A stretch of 26,569 nucleotides of DNA from JBHGBM01 sp041946965 (GTDB lineage: Bacteria > Acidobacteriota > Terriglobia > Bryobacterales > Bryobacteraceae). Shown here piece by piece: positions 1-7,313 of the stretch. Where the stretch lies: positions 1 through 26,569 of the forward strand of contig JBHGBM010000099.1 in the NCBI GenBank assembly GCA_041946965.1, in the 5' to 3' direction. Position 1 is the stretch's first letter. Each line of letters begins with the position of its first letter. The notes beneath the pieces were generated by a model. That model ran no database searches and was not told where the DNA came from. It was given only the letters and a program-made list of their open reading frames with translations. The position numbers and the translations under genes were made by a program.

Positions 1-1031
<1,031 letters not shown>

Positions 1032-1149
1032 TTCGAAAAAGCAGCCTCCAAACGGAATGCACTCCCGGCTCGCACCGAGACGGGCCGGGTTAACGGCGGA
1101 GCTACGCTGTGTACTCGAAGGCGAACCTAAGGAAGTTTAGTTAAACCAT

Positions 1150-1178
1150 AGTATATAACGCGGTACGGGCGATGTCAT
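1150..1178 (-). promoter_or_regulatory. Sigma-70-type promoter for hppA
   Basis: On the minus strand, ATGACA (1178-1173) and TATACT (1155-1150) are separated by exactly 17 bp, each one mismatch from consensus. The -35 box overlaps the tolC stop codon. Transcription would start near 1143 and leave a leader of about 110 nt before the hppA ATG. The leader contains a GGAGG about 13 nt from the ATG and a GC-rich inverted repeat (CCCGGC/GCCGGG). I do not recognise a known riboswitch in it. Confidence 0.6.
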
Positions 1179-2458
1179 TTTAATGCGGCCAGCAGATCCC
1201 CCGTCTGGCTTAGCAGGGTCCAACGCGCCCGCTCCAGGGCGTATTGAGCGCTATAAAACGCCAGCCACTTGCCGGTTTCGTTCAAGCGCGCCTGTTCCAC
1301 CTGCGCGAGCGTGGCGCGGCCTTCTTGGGTCTGCGCCAGCAGCACGGAGAGTTGCTCGCGCGCCACTTCCAGGTCGAGCCGGGCCACGTCGCCCGCCAGT
1401 TCGGCCCGCCGCACGGCGCGGTACGCCTGCCGCGTGGCGGCGGTGATGCGGTTGCGCGTGTTGTTCATCTCCACGCGCAGCCGGGCGATCTCCGCCTCGG
1501 TGCGCGCGGTGGCCGCGCTGACTCCCGGGCCGGGGAGCAGGGGCAACTGGAAGGAGACCCCGATTTCGCCATTGTGCCGCTGGAAGCGGCGGAAGAAGTC
1601 CTCGTAGTTGTTGAACTTGGCGAACAGGCCGTATTGCGCCACCAAGTCGGCCCGCGGCCAGCGCGCCGCGCGCGCGCCGCGGATTTCGAGGCCCTTGGCC
1701 GCGATCTGCGACTGCAACTGCCGGATGCGCTTGCTGGCCGCCAGAGCGTCCTCGACGGCGGCGTCCTCGGAGGCGGGAAGCGGGGGCGGAGCGCGCGTTT
1801 CGGCCGCGGGGCGGACGCGGTCGTCCGCCGTCAGCCCGAGCGCCACGGCCAGCGCCGTCTCCGCGGCTTCCTGGTCGGCCTCGAGGCCCTCCGCCAACTG
1901 CCGTGCCTGAAGCACCGCGAGGTCCGCGCGCTTGGCCTCCACCGGCAGCACGCGGCCCTCCTGCGCCTGGCTGCGCACCGACGCCTGCACGGTTTCCGCG
2001 CTGGCAATCTCCTTGCGGGCCAGGGCGGCCACGCGCCCGGCGCGCTCCGCATCCAGGAACAACTCCGCGACACGGTACGCCACCACGTCTTTCGCCGCGG
2101 CGGTGCCGATGGCCGCCCCGCGCGCGTTCTCCTTGGCCTGCGCGATGGCGTAACTCTGCGGCTTGTTGAACAGGTACTGGGTCGCGGCGGCTTGCAGGAT
2201 GGAGGGGGCCGCGCCTTCCATGCTCATGGGGAAGCCGCTGGTGTAGGCCAGGCCGCTGCCCACGGCAATCCGCGGCGTGAAGGGGTCCTTGGCCTGCCGC
2301 ACGGCCTGCTTGGCGCTTTCTTCATCCAAGCGGGCGAGGGCGATCTCGGGGCTCTGCTTCAGAGCGGTGTCCACCGCCTGCCGCAGGGTCATGGTGCGGA
2401 CCTCAGCCCGGGCGGCGAACAGCAGGCAGGGGAATAGAAGCGCGAATCGGGTGCGCAT
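1175..2458 (-). CDS. TolC-family outer-membrane efflux protein
   Basis: The product is an outer-membrane channel-tunnel protein of the TolC/OEP type, expected to work with an RND or ABC inner-membrane pump and a periplasmic adaptor. It has 427 residues, the usual size. Residues 1-18 look like a signal peptide (MRTRFALLFPCLLFAARA), followed by MTLRQAVDTALKQSPEIALA, a typical start of the first OEP repeat. The rest is long Ala/Arg/Glu/Gln-rich helices in two repeats (about 20-200 and 220-420). The frame stays open upstream to 2635, but that extension would cross tRNA-Sec and the signal peptide starts at 2458, so 2458 is the start. There is no Shine-Dalgarno; a CATAAT box lies 6 nt upstream. No pump or adaptor gene is next to it, so the substrate is unknown. 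Confidence 0.88.
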   Translation of the reverse strand: MRTRFALLFPCLLFAARAEVRTMTLRQAVDTALKQSPEIALARLDEESAKQAVRQAKDPFTPRIAVGSGLAYTSGFPMSMEGAAPSILQAAATQYLFNKPQSYAIAQAKENARGAAIGTAAAKDVVAYRVAELFLDAERAGRVAALARKEIASAETVQASVRSQAQEGRVLPVEAKRADLAVLQARQLAEGLEADQEAAETALAVALGLTADDRVRPAAETRAPPPLPASEDAAVEDALAASKRIRQLQSQIAAKGLEIRGARAARWPRADLVAQYGLFAKFNNYEDFFRRFQRHNGEIGVSFQLPLLPGPGVSAATARTEAEIARLRVEMNNTRNRITAATRQAYRAVRRAELAGDVARLDLEVAREQLSVLLAQTQEGRATLAQVEQARLNETGKWLAFYSAQYALERARWTLLSQTGDLLAALK

Positions 2459-2464
2459 AGCTAG

Positions 2465-2470
2465 ATTATG
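2465..2470 (-). promoter_or_regulatory. Candidate -10 box of leaderless tolC transcript
   Basis: CATAAT (5/6 to TATAAT) on the minus strand ends 6 nt before the tolC ATG, which would put the transcript start on or next to the A of ATG. There is no Shine-Dalgarno sequence. Similar spacing occurs before several other genes in the window. Confidence 0.4.
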
Positions 2471-2486
2471 CAGGAATGCAGCAGGG

Positions 2487-2580
2487 TGGCGGAAGCTAGT
2501 GGGAATTGAACCCACCAGCGGCGACAGCGCCGCCCGACGGGTTTGAAGCCCGCGCCCAGCACCAGCCAAGACTAGCTTCC
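2487..2580 (-). tRNA. selC: tRNA-Sec (anticodon TCA)
   Basis: This is a selenocysteine tRNA. The acceptor arm is 8 bp (GGAAGCTA pairing with TAGCTTCC), and the D stem is 6 bp with wobble pairs (CTTGGC/GCTGGG). The anticodon stem-loop is GCGGG-CTTCAAA-CCCGT with anticodon TCA. There is a long variable arm (GGCGGCG-CTGT-CGCCGCT) and a T arm GTGGG-TTCAATT-CCCAC. Discriminator G (2490) is followed by an encoded CCA (2489-2487). The 8-bp acceptor, extended D stem, long variable arm and UCA anticodon together are diagnostic. It implies SelA/SelB/SelD and selenoproteins elsewhere in the genome; none of the genes in this window needs an in-frame UGA. Confidence 0.97.
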
Positions 2581-2586
2581 GATCCG

Positions 2587-2592
2587 ATTGTA
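2587..2592 (-). promoter_or_regulatory. Candidate -10 box for tRNA-Sec
   Basis: TACAAT on the minus strand lies 6 nt upstream of the mature tRNA-Sec 5' end. That would place the transcript start at or next to the tRNA. I see no convincing -35 box at 16-18 bp. Confidence 0.4.
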
Positions 2593-2677
2593 ACAGAGCC
2601 GCAACAAACGGGGCTGGTTGACGGTGGCCGCTCATTCACGCGCGCCAAGACGCAAAATGGGCGGGGTAGGGCAGCCG

Positions 2678-2726
2678 GTTTCGCCTGCCCGGATTCTCAG
2701 ACAGCGGCAGGCGAAACGGCCTGCCG
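2678..2726. repeat. Overlapping inverted repeats forming two alternative hairpins
   Basis: GTTTCGCCTGCC (2678-2689) is perfectly complementary to GGCAGGCGAAAC (2706-2717). The latter overlaps CGGCAGGC (2705-2712), which also pairs perfectly with GCCTGCCG (2719-2726) around a GAAACG loop. The two hairpins share the middle arm and exclude each other. No T-run follows on either strand, so a simple terminator is unlikely. Confidence 0.6.
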
Positions 2727-2771
2727 GACCCTCGGAGGGATCAGACCGGAAGACAGGTTCGAAACGGGGAA

Positions 2772-2798
2772 GTTTACATCGTTCGAGGCGATGTAAAC
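2772..2798. promoter_or_regulatory. Perfect inverted repeat, possible enhancer site of an NtrC-type activator
   Basis: GTTTACATCG (2772-2781) and CGATGTAAAC (2789-2798) are perfect 10-bp arms around a 7-bp spacer, about 250 bp upstream of the predicted sigma-54 start. The same ACATC/GATGT half-sites recur at 2936-2940 and 2963-2967. Enhancer function is inferred from position and symmetry; a local hairpin or another regulator's operator is also possible. Confidence 0.45.
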
Positions 2799-3008
2799 AA
2801 CTACAGGGCGATCCGAAGAATTCTAGAACCGCCGATAAATCCAACAGCTCCGTCGTAGATTACCACATAATCGTTAAGCATTTGAAACTACAACGCAATT
2901 CGACCCTCTCCGGATTCTGCCTGTGGAAGTTTTAGACATCCCAACTGTTGCAGTACTCGCCAGATGTCTCCAACTTATTGAAGATAAAGAGACCCAAAAG
3001 TCTACAGC

Positions 3009-3024
3009 TTGGCATTCCTTTTGC
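3009..3024 (+). promoter_or_regulatory. Sigma-54 (RpoN) promoter of the redox operon
   Basis: TTGGCAT-TCCTT-TTGC matches the RpoN consensus TTGGCAY-N5-TTGC. The invariant GG (3011-3012) and GC (3023-3024) have 10 bases between them, the strict spacing. The start site would be about 3036, followed by AAAGGAA (3038-3044) and the ATG at 3055. Sigma-54 promoters require an AAA+ activator, and the operon itself encodes an NtrC-type regulator. Confidence 0.85.
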
Positions 3025-3054
3025 CTATACGGAAGCGAAAGGAACACAACAGCC

Positions 3055-3723
3055 ATGACCGTGATTTTGGTTCTAGCGACGTTTCTGATTTTTATCCTGC
3101 TGGATTACGCGCTCAATCGCAAGAAGGCCGTCCAGACTGCACCCGCGCCGGCAGCCGCCGTTTCGCCCGCCCTGGGACCCTCCTACGTGGAAGGTTTCCT
3201 GGTGCCGGAGCAGATGGCCTATCACCCCGGCCACACCTGGGCTCTGCGGGAACGGCGCAACCTGGTGCGTGTTGGGATGGACGAGTTCGCCGCCGCGTTG
3301 GCCGGCAAGATCGACAAGATCGACCTCCCCAAGCCCGGGCAGTGGATCCGCCAGGGACAGCGCGCCTTCTCCGTGCACCGTGCGGGCGAGCGCGCCGAGG
3401 TGGTTTCACCTACCGAGGGCGAAGTCATCGAAATCAATGCCGACGTCCTGAGCGATCCTTCCCTGCTGCGGCAGGACCCTTACGGGAAGGGTTGGCTCGC
3501 CACCATCCATGTGCCGGATGAGGAAAACACCGCCCGCAACATGGTGCCGAAGGCACTGGTGCGGAACTGGATGCGCGACGCCGTCGAGCGGCTCTATGCC
3601 CGCCAACCGCGCATGGCCGGCGCCGTTGCCGCCGACGGCGGGCGTCCCACCGACGACCTGCTGGCGGGCATGCCCGAGGCGAACTGGAAAGAGATTACTG
3701 GTGAATTTTTCCTCACCGCATAA
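3055..3723 (+). CDS. Membrane-anchored GcvH-like protein lacking the lipoyl lysine
   Basis: The 222-residue product has one N-terminal membrane helix (about residues 2-20), a Pro/Ala linker, then a domain resembling glycine-cleavage H protein: HPGHTWA (57-63), VRVGMDEFAAALAG (71-84) and SPTEGEVIEIN (118-128). Where true GcvH carries the lipoylated Lys of ESVKA, this protein reads FSVHRAGERAEVVSP with no lysine, so lipoylation at that site is not possible. It is therefore not a glycine-cleavage subunit; a scaffold or assembly role for the following Fe-S/NrfD module is inferred. ATG 3055 was chosen over the upstream open frame because of the sigma-54 promoter at 3009-3024, the AAAGGAA site and the membrane helix. 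It is the first gene of the operon. Confidence 0.82.
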   Translation: MTVILVLATFLIFILLDYALNRKKAVQTAPAPAAAVSPALGPSYVEGFLVPEQMAYHPGHTWALRERRNLVRVGMDEFAAALAGKIDKIDLPKPGQWIRQGQRAFSVHRAGERAEVVSPTEGEVIEINADVLSDPSLLRQDPYGKGWLATIHVPDEENTARNMVPKALVRNWMRDAVERLYARQPRMAGAVAADGGRPTDDLLAGMPEANWKEITGEFFLTA

Positions 3724-3777
3724 TTTTTCAACACCAGAGGATCAAATGGGTGGTAAAAAGGAGTTGAGGGTCTAGAT

Positions 3778-4518
3778 ATGTCGAAAGCCCTGCTTTACGA
3801 CAGCACCCTCTGCGTCGGCTGCAAGACCTGTGAAGGAGCCTGCGCCGAACGTTGGAGTCTGCCGTATAACGACAAGATTGGCGCCGAGGGCCTCTCTGCG
3901 CACAAGATGATGACGATTGAGGCCCACGGTGAGCGTTTCAGCCGCGTCTCGTGCCAGCACTGCGCCGAACCGACATGCGTCTCGGTGTGCCCGGTGGGAG
4001 CCCTGCAAAAATCCAGCCTCGGTCCGGTGGTGTACGAGGCCGACAAGTGCATGGGCTGCCGCTATTGCATGACCGCATGCCCGTTCCAGGTGCCGTCCTA
4101 CGAGTGGAACGCCCGTCTGCCGCGTGTGCGCAAGTGCGATATGTGCTATGAGCGGCAGGCCAAGGGACAGCCCACCGCCTGTACGGCATCCTGCCCCACC
4201 GGCGCGACGATTTGCGGCGAACGCGAACAACTGGTTGCCGAAGCGCGCAAGCGCATCGCGGAGAAACCCAAAGAGTACTTCCCCCGCATTTACGGCTTGC
4301 GGGAGGTGGGCGGTACGTCGGTGCTGTATCTCTCCGCGGTTCCATTTGAAAAGATCGGGCTCCGCACCAACGTGCCGCAGGAGCCCATCCCGGCGCTTAC
4401 CTGGCGCGTGCTGTCGGTGGTGCCCGACGTGGTTTCGGTCGGCTCGGTTCTGCTGGGCGGCATCTATTGGATCACCAACCGCCGCGACGAAGTCGCGCGG
4501 AAGGAGGGCAAGCGATGA
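3778..4518 (+). CDS. Four-cluster 4Fe-4S electron-transfer subunit (FdnH/HybA-like)
   Basis: This 246-residue protein is the electron-wire subunit of a membrane oxidoreductase complex. It has 16 cysteines in four ferredoxin groups: C12/15/18/22, C59/62/67/71, C91/94/97/101 and C120/123/135/139, enough for four 4Fe-4S clusters. A C-terminal membrane helix (about residues 209-232) is as in FdnH and HybA. There is no Tat signal, so it either faces the cytoplasm or is carried across with a partner, as for FdnH. The start of the sequence (LYDSTLCVGCKTCEGAC) resembles formate dehydrogenase beta subunits. Its TGA overlaps the next gene's ATG by 4 nt, showing tight coupling. No molybdopterin or hydrogenase subunit lies nearby, so the electron donor is unknown. 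Confidence 0.9.
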   Translation: MSKALLYDSTLCVGCKTCEGACAERWSLPYNDKIGAEGLSAHKMMTIEAHGERFSRVSCQHCAEPTCVSVCPVGALQKSSLGPVVYEADKCMGCRYCMTACPFQVPSYEWNARLPRVRKCDMCYERQAKGQPTACTASCPTGATICGEREQLVAEARKRIAEKPKEYFPRIYGLREVGGTSVLYLSAVPFEKIGLRTNVPQEPIPALTWRVLSVVPDVVSVGSVLLGGIYWITNRRDEVARKEGKR

Positions 4519-5687
4519 AGGGCCTGCCCAAGCTCACCGTCTGGCGCGCCATTTTCGTTTTGCTGGCGCTGGGCGGACTGTATTCCACCTATCTGCGGGC
4601 CATGTACGGGTTGGGCGCGGTCACCAACCTGAGCGACAAGTTTCCGTGGGGCATCTGGATCGGTTTCGACATTCTCTGCGGGGTAGGGCTGGCCGCCGGC
4701 GGCTTCACCCTGGTCGCCGTAGTCCACATCTTCAACATCGAGCGCTACAAGCCCATTCTGCGGCCTTCCATTCTCACCGCGTTTCTGGGCTACCTGCTGG
4801 TGATTGTGGCGCTGATGTTCGACCTCGGGCGGCCGGACCACATCTGGCACCCGCTGGTGATGTGGAATCCGCATTCGGTGATGTTCGAGGTGGGCTGGTG
4901 CGTCACGCTGTATACCACGGTCCTGGCGTTGGAGTTCATCCCGGTGGTGTTTGAGAAGTTCGGCATGGAGCGGCCCCTGAGCTGGATCAAGTTCGTTTCC
5001 GTCCCGCTGATGATCGCGGGCGTGATCCTCTCCACGCTGCACCAGTCCTCGCTGGGCAGCCTGTACCTCATCGTGCCGAACAAGCTGGACGCGCTGTGGT
5101 ACACGCCTCTGCTGCCGGTGTTCTTCTACATTTCGGCGATTTGCGCCGGCCTGGCCATGACCATTTTCGAATCCTGGCACAGCAGCCGCGCTTTCGGCCG
5201 GGCGCTGGAGCTGCCGCTGCTGGCGAGCATCGGGCGCGTGCTTGCGGTGCTGCTCTCCGTCTACCTGCTGTTGCGCTTTGTGGACCTGCGTCATCGCGCC
5301 GCGCTGCCCCTGGTGATGGAGCAGAGGATCGAGACGTACCTGTTCTGGCTCGAGATCTGTCTCATGCTGCTGCCCATGCTGTTGTTGTTCCGGGCGCACG
5401 TGCGCCGCAATCCCGGGGCGCTGTATGCGTGCGCCGTCATGGTAGTATTTGGTTTCGTCACCAACCGCCTGAACGTGTCGGTGACCGGCATGGAAGCCGG
5501 CTCGGGCGCCCGGTATGTGCCGCGCTGGACCGAAGTTGCGGTCACGCTCTCCATTGTCGCGCTGGGCTTCGCCGTGTTCCGCGTGGTGGCGCATTACTTC
5601 CCGGTGTTCGAGGAAGAGCACAAGCCGGAGCGGATTGCGGCCGCAGCGCCGGAAGCCGAGCCGGCAGAGGTGGAGTACAGCCGGTAA
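4515..5687 (+). CDS. NrfD/HybB-like polytopic membrane subunit (quinone-reactive)
   Basis: The 390-residue product is a multi-pass membrane protein of the NrfD/PsrC/HybB family. It would exchange electrons between the preceding Fe-S protein and the quinone pool. About nine or ten hydrophobic helices are visible; PWGIWIGFDILCGVGLAAGG (around residues 43-62) and GRPDHIWHPLVMWNPHSVMF (around 109-128) are conserved family stretches. The tail after about residue 370 is charged and cytoplasmic-like. ATG 4515 is chosen because it overlaps the upstream stop (ATGA) and begins a helix; an upstream in-frame ATG at 4467 would add a charged leader inside the previous gene. The histidine kinase gene follows with no gap. 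Confidence 0.9.
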   Translation: MKGLPKLTVWRAIFVLLALGGLYSTYLRAMYGLGAVTNLSDKFPWGIWIGFDILCGVGLAAGGFTLVAVVHIFNIERYKPILRPSILTAFLGYLLVIVALMFDLGRPDHIWHPLVMWNPHSVMFEVGWCVTLYTTVLALEFIPVVFEKFGMERPLSWIKFVSVPLMIAGVILSTLHQSSLGSLYLIVPNKLDALWYTPLLPVFFYISAICAGLAMTIFESWHSSRAFGRALELPLLASIGRVLAVLLSVYLLLRFVDLRHRAALPLVMEQRIETYLFWLEICLMLLPMLLLFRAHVRRNPGALYACAVMVVFGFVTNRLNVSVTGMEAGSGARYVPRWTEVAVTLSIVALGFAVFRVVAHYFPVFEEEHKPERIAAAAPEAEPAEVEYSR

Positions 5688-7301
5688 ATGACCCCGGGGC
5701 CCCAGCACGCCGCGCCGCGCAACCGGCGGGTTCGTGTGGGATTGGCCGCCAAGCTCGCCATTTGCCTGGTGGCGAGCACGGCGGCCTTCTTCACTCTCTA
5801 CGGCTATTTCAACCTGCGGGAGCAGCGCCGGCATTCCGAGGAACTGGTGCTGCAATCAGCCGACCGCATCGCGGAGGTGATCCTGCGCAGCACCCATTAC
5901 CAGATGCTGCACAACGACCGCGAGGCGCTCTACCAGGTGATCAACACCATAGGCAGCGAGCCGGGCATCCGGCGCATCCGCATCTTCAACAAGGACGGCC
6001 GCATCAGCTTCTCCACCGATCCCAGGGAAGTCGGCAAGACGGTGGACAAGCGCGCCGAGGCCTGTTACGGCTGCCATGCCTCGGAACGGCCGCTGAGCAA
6101 GCTCGACCGCCCCGACCGCGCGCGGATCTTTAGCGTGGGGGGCGAGCGCCTGGCGGGCGTTATCCGGCCCATCGAGAACTCCCCGGCGTGCTCCAACGCG
6201 GCTTGCCATGCGCACAGCGGGGGGTTGCGGGTGCTTGGGGTCATCGACTCCAACCTCTCGCTGGCCAGCGTGGATGCGCAGACGGCGCGGTATCAAAGCA
6301 ACCTCGCCTGGCTGATGGCGGCGGCTCTGTTGCTGATTTCGGCGGTCAGCATCGTTTTTGTCTGGTTCGTGGTCTACCGGCCGGTCAAGGAATTGATCAC
6401 CGGCACGCGGCGCGTGGCCTCGGGCGATCTGCAATACCGGCTGCCGGTGCACTCGGGTGACGAGCTGGGCGACCTGGCGCGCTCGTTCAATAAAATGACG
6501 CAGGAGGTGGCGGGGGTGCAGGCGGAGATCGAGGAGCGCGTGCGGATGAAGACCGCCGAACTCCAGCGCGCCCACAACACCTTGCTGCGCAGCGAGAAGC
6601 TGGCTTCCATCGGCAAGCTCGCGGCCACCGTGGCGCACGAGATCAACAATCCGCTGTTCGGCATCCTGACCTACGCGCGGCTGATCCTGCGCGAAGTGGA
6701 GAAGAGCAACCTGGAAGTCAAGGACGATCTGGCCGACCAGTTGCGCACCATCGAGCGCGAGAGCCGGCGCTGCGGCGACCTGGTGAAGAACCTGCTCACC
6801 TTCGCCCGGCAGGCACCCAGCCACCGCGACGCAAACGACATCAAAACCGTAGTGGAGCGCGCCATTTCGCTGGTGCGTCACAAGCTCGATCTCCAGGGCA
6901 TCGAACTGGCGCTGGAGTACGCCGATGCGCCGCCGGTGATGTGCGACGCCAGCCAGGTCCAGCAGCTCATCCTGATCCTGCTGGTGAACGCCGCCGAAGC
7001 CATGCCGAACGGCGGACGCCTCACGCTCGCCACCGAGGTGGACCCCTCCGGCGACCTCGTGCGGGTTCGCGTGCGCGACACCGGTTCGGGCATTCCGCCC
7101 GAGGTGCTGCCACAGATTTTCGAACCCTTTTTCACCACCAAGGAAGATCAGCAACGCACCGGCCTGGGGCTGGCCGTGGCGCGCAGCATCGTGGAGACGC
7201 ACGGCGGCGACATCACCGTGCAATCGACGCCGGGCGAAGGAACGGAGTTCGTGGTATCTTTGCCGGTGGCGACGCTGGCCGCCGCCGGCGTGAAGGCTTA
7301 A
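5688..7301 (+). CDS. Sensor histidine kinase with periplasmic c-type heme motifs
   Basis: This 537-residue kinase has membrane helix 1 (about 21-42), a periplasmic sensor region (43-206), helix 2 (207-230), a HAMP linker (231-283), a HisKA domain with phospho-accepting H317 in VAHEINNP, and a HATPase_c domain with DTGSGIPPE and GLGLAVA boxes. The sensor holds C126-x2-C129-H130 and C168-x4-C173-H174, one canonical and one expanded c-heme motif, so it probably binds covalent heme and senses redox state or a heme ligand. The ATG directly follows the stop of the NrfD-like gene, and the response-regulator gene follows after 12 nt. The natural inference is that it reads the redox state of the membrane module encoded upstream. 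Confidence 0.92.
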   Translation: MTPGPQHAAPRNRRVRVGLAAKLAICLVASTAAFFTLYGYFNLREQRRHSEELVLQSADRIAEVILRSTHYQMLHNDREALYQVINTIGSEPGIRRIRIFNKDGRISFSTDPREVGKTVDKRAEACYGCHASERPLSKLDRPDRARIFSVGGERLAGVIRPIENSPACSNAACHAHSGGLRVLGVIDSNLSLASVDAQTARYQSNLAWLMAAALLLISAVSIVFVWFVVYRPVKELITGTRRVASGDLQYRLPVHSGDELGDLARSFNKMTQEVAGVQAEIEERVRMKTAELQRAHNTLLRSEKLASIGKLAATVAHEINNPLFGILTYARLILREVEKSNLEVKDDLADQLRTIERESRRCGDLVKNLLTFARQAPSHRDANDIKTVVERAISLVRHKLDLQGIELALEYADAPPVMCDASQVQQLILILLVNAAEAMPNGGRLTLATEVDPSGDLVRVRVRDTGSGIPPEVLPQIFEPFFTTKEDQQRTGLGLAVARSIVETHGGDITVQSTPGEGTEFVVSLPVATLAAAGVKA

Positions 7302-7313
7302 GGGAGGATCAAC

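Larger units (their letters stand above)
2581..3054. other. Divergent regulatory region between tRNA-Sec and the redox operon
   Basis: This 474-bp gap holds no convincing gene. The frame of the GcvH-like gene stays open back to 2923, but that part has no protein-like character and would lie upstream of the sigma-54 promoter. The region contains the tRNA-Sec -10 box, overlapping GC-rich hairpins at 2678-2726, a 10-bp perfect inverted repeat at 2772-2798, a weaker ACATC/GATGT pair at 2934-2969 and the sigma-54 promoter at 3009-3024. The part after about 2760 is clearly more AT-rich than the flanking genes. Confidence 0.7.

Noticed and set aside
1244..2437. A 397-codon plus-strand frame opposite tolC
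   Set aside because: Low-complexity Arg/Ala/Gly/His composition; tolC on the other strand has a signal peptide and OEP repeats.
2459..2635. N-terminal extension of tolC to 2635
   Set aside because: It would translate through tRNA-Sec, and a signal peptide begins at 2458.
2923..3054. Longer start for the GcvH-like gene
   Set aside because: The extension spans the sigma-54 promoter and its start site, and the residues do not resemble the family.
3778..5687. HybA/HybB of a hydrogenase-2 operon
   Set aside because: No hydrogenase large or small subunit or maturation gene is nearby, and the Fe-S protein has no Tat signal, so only the general family is claimed.
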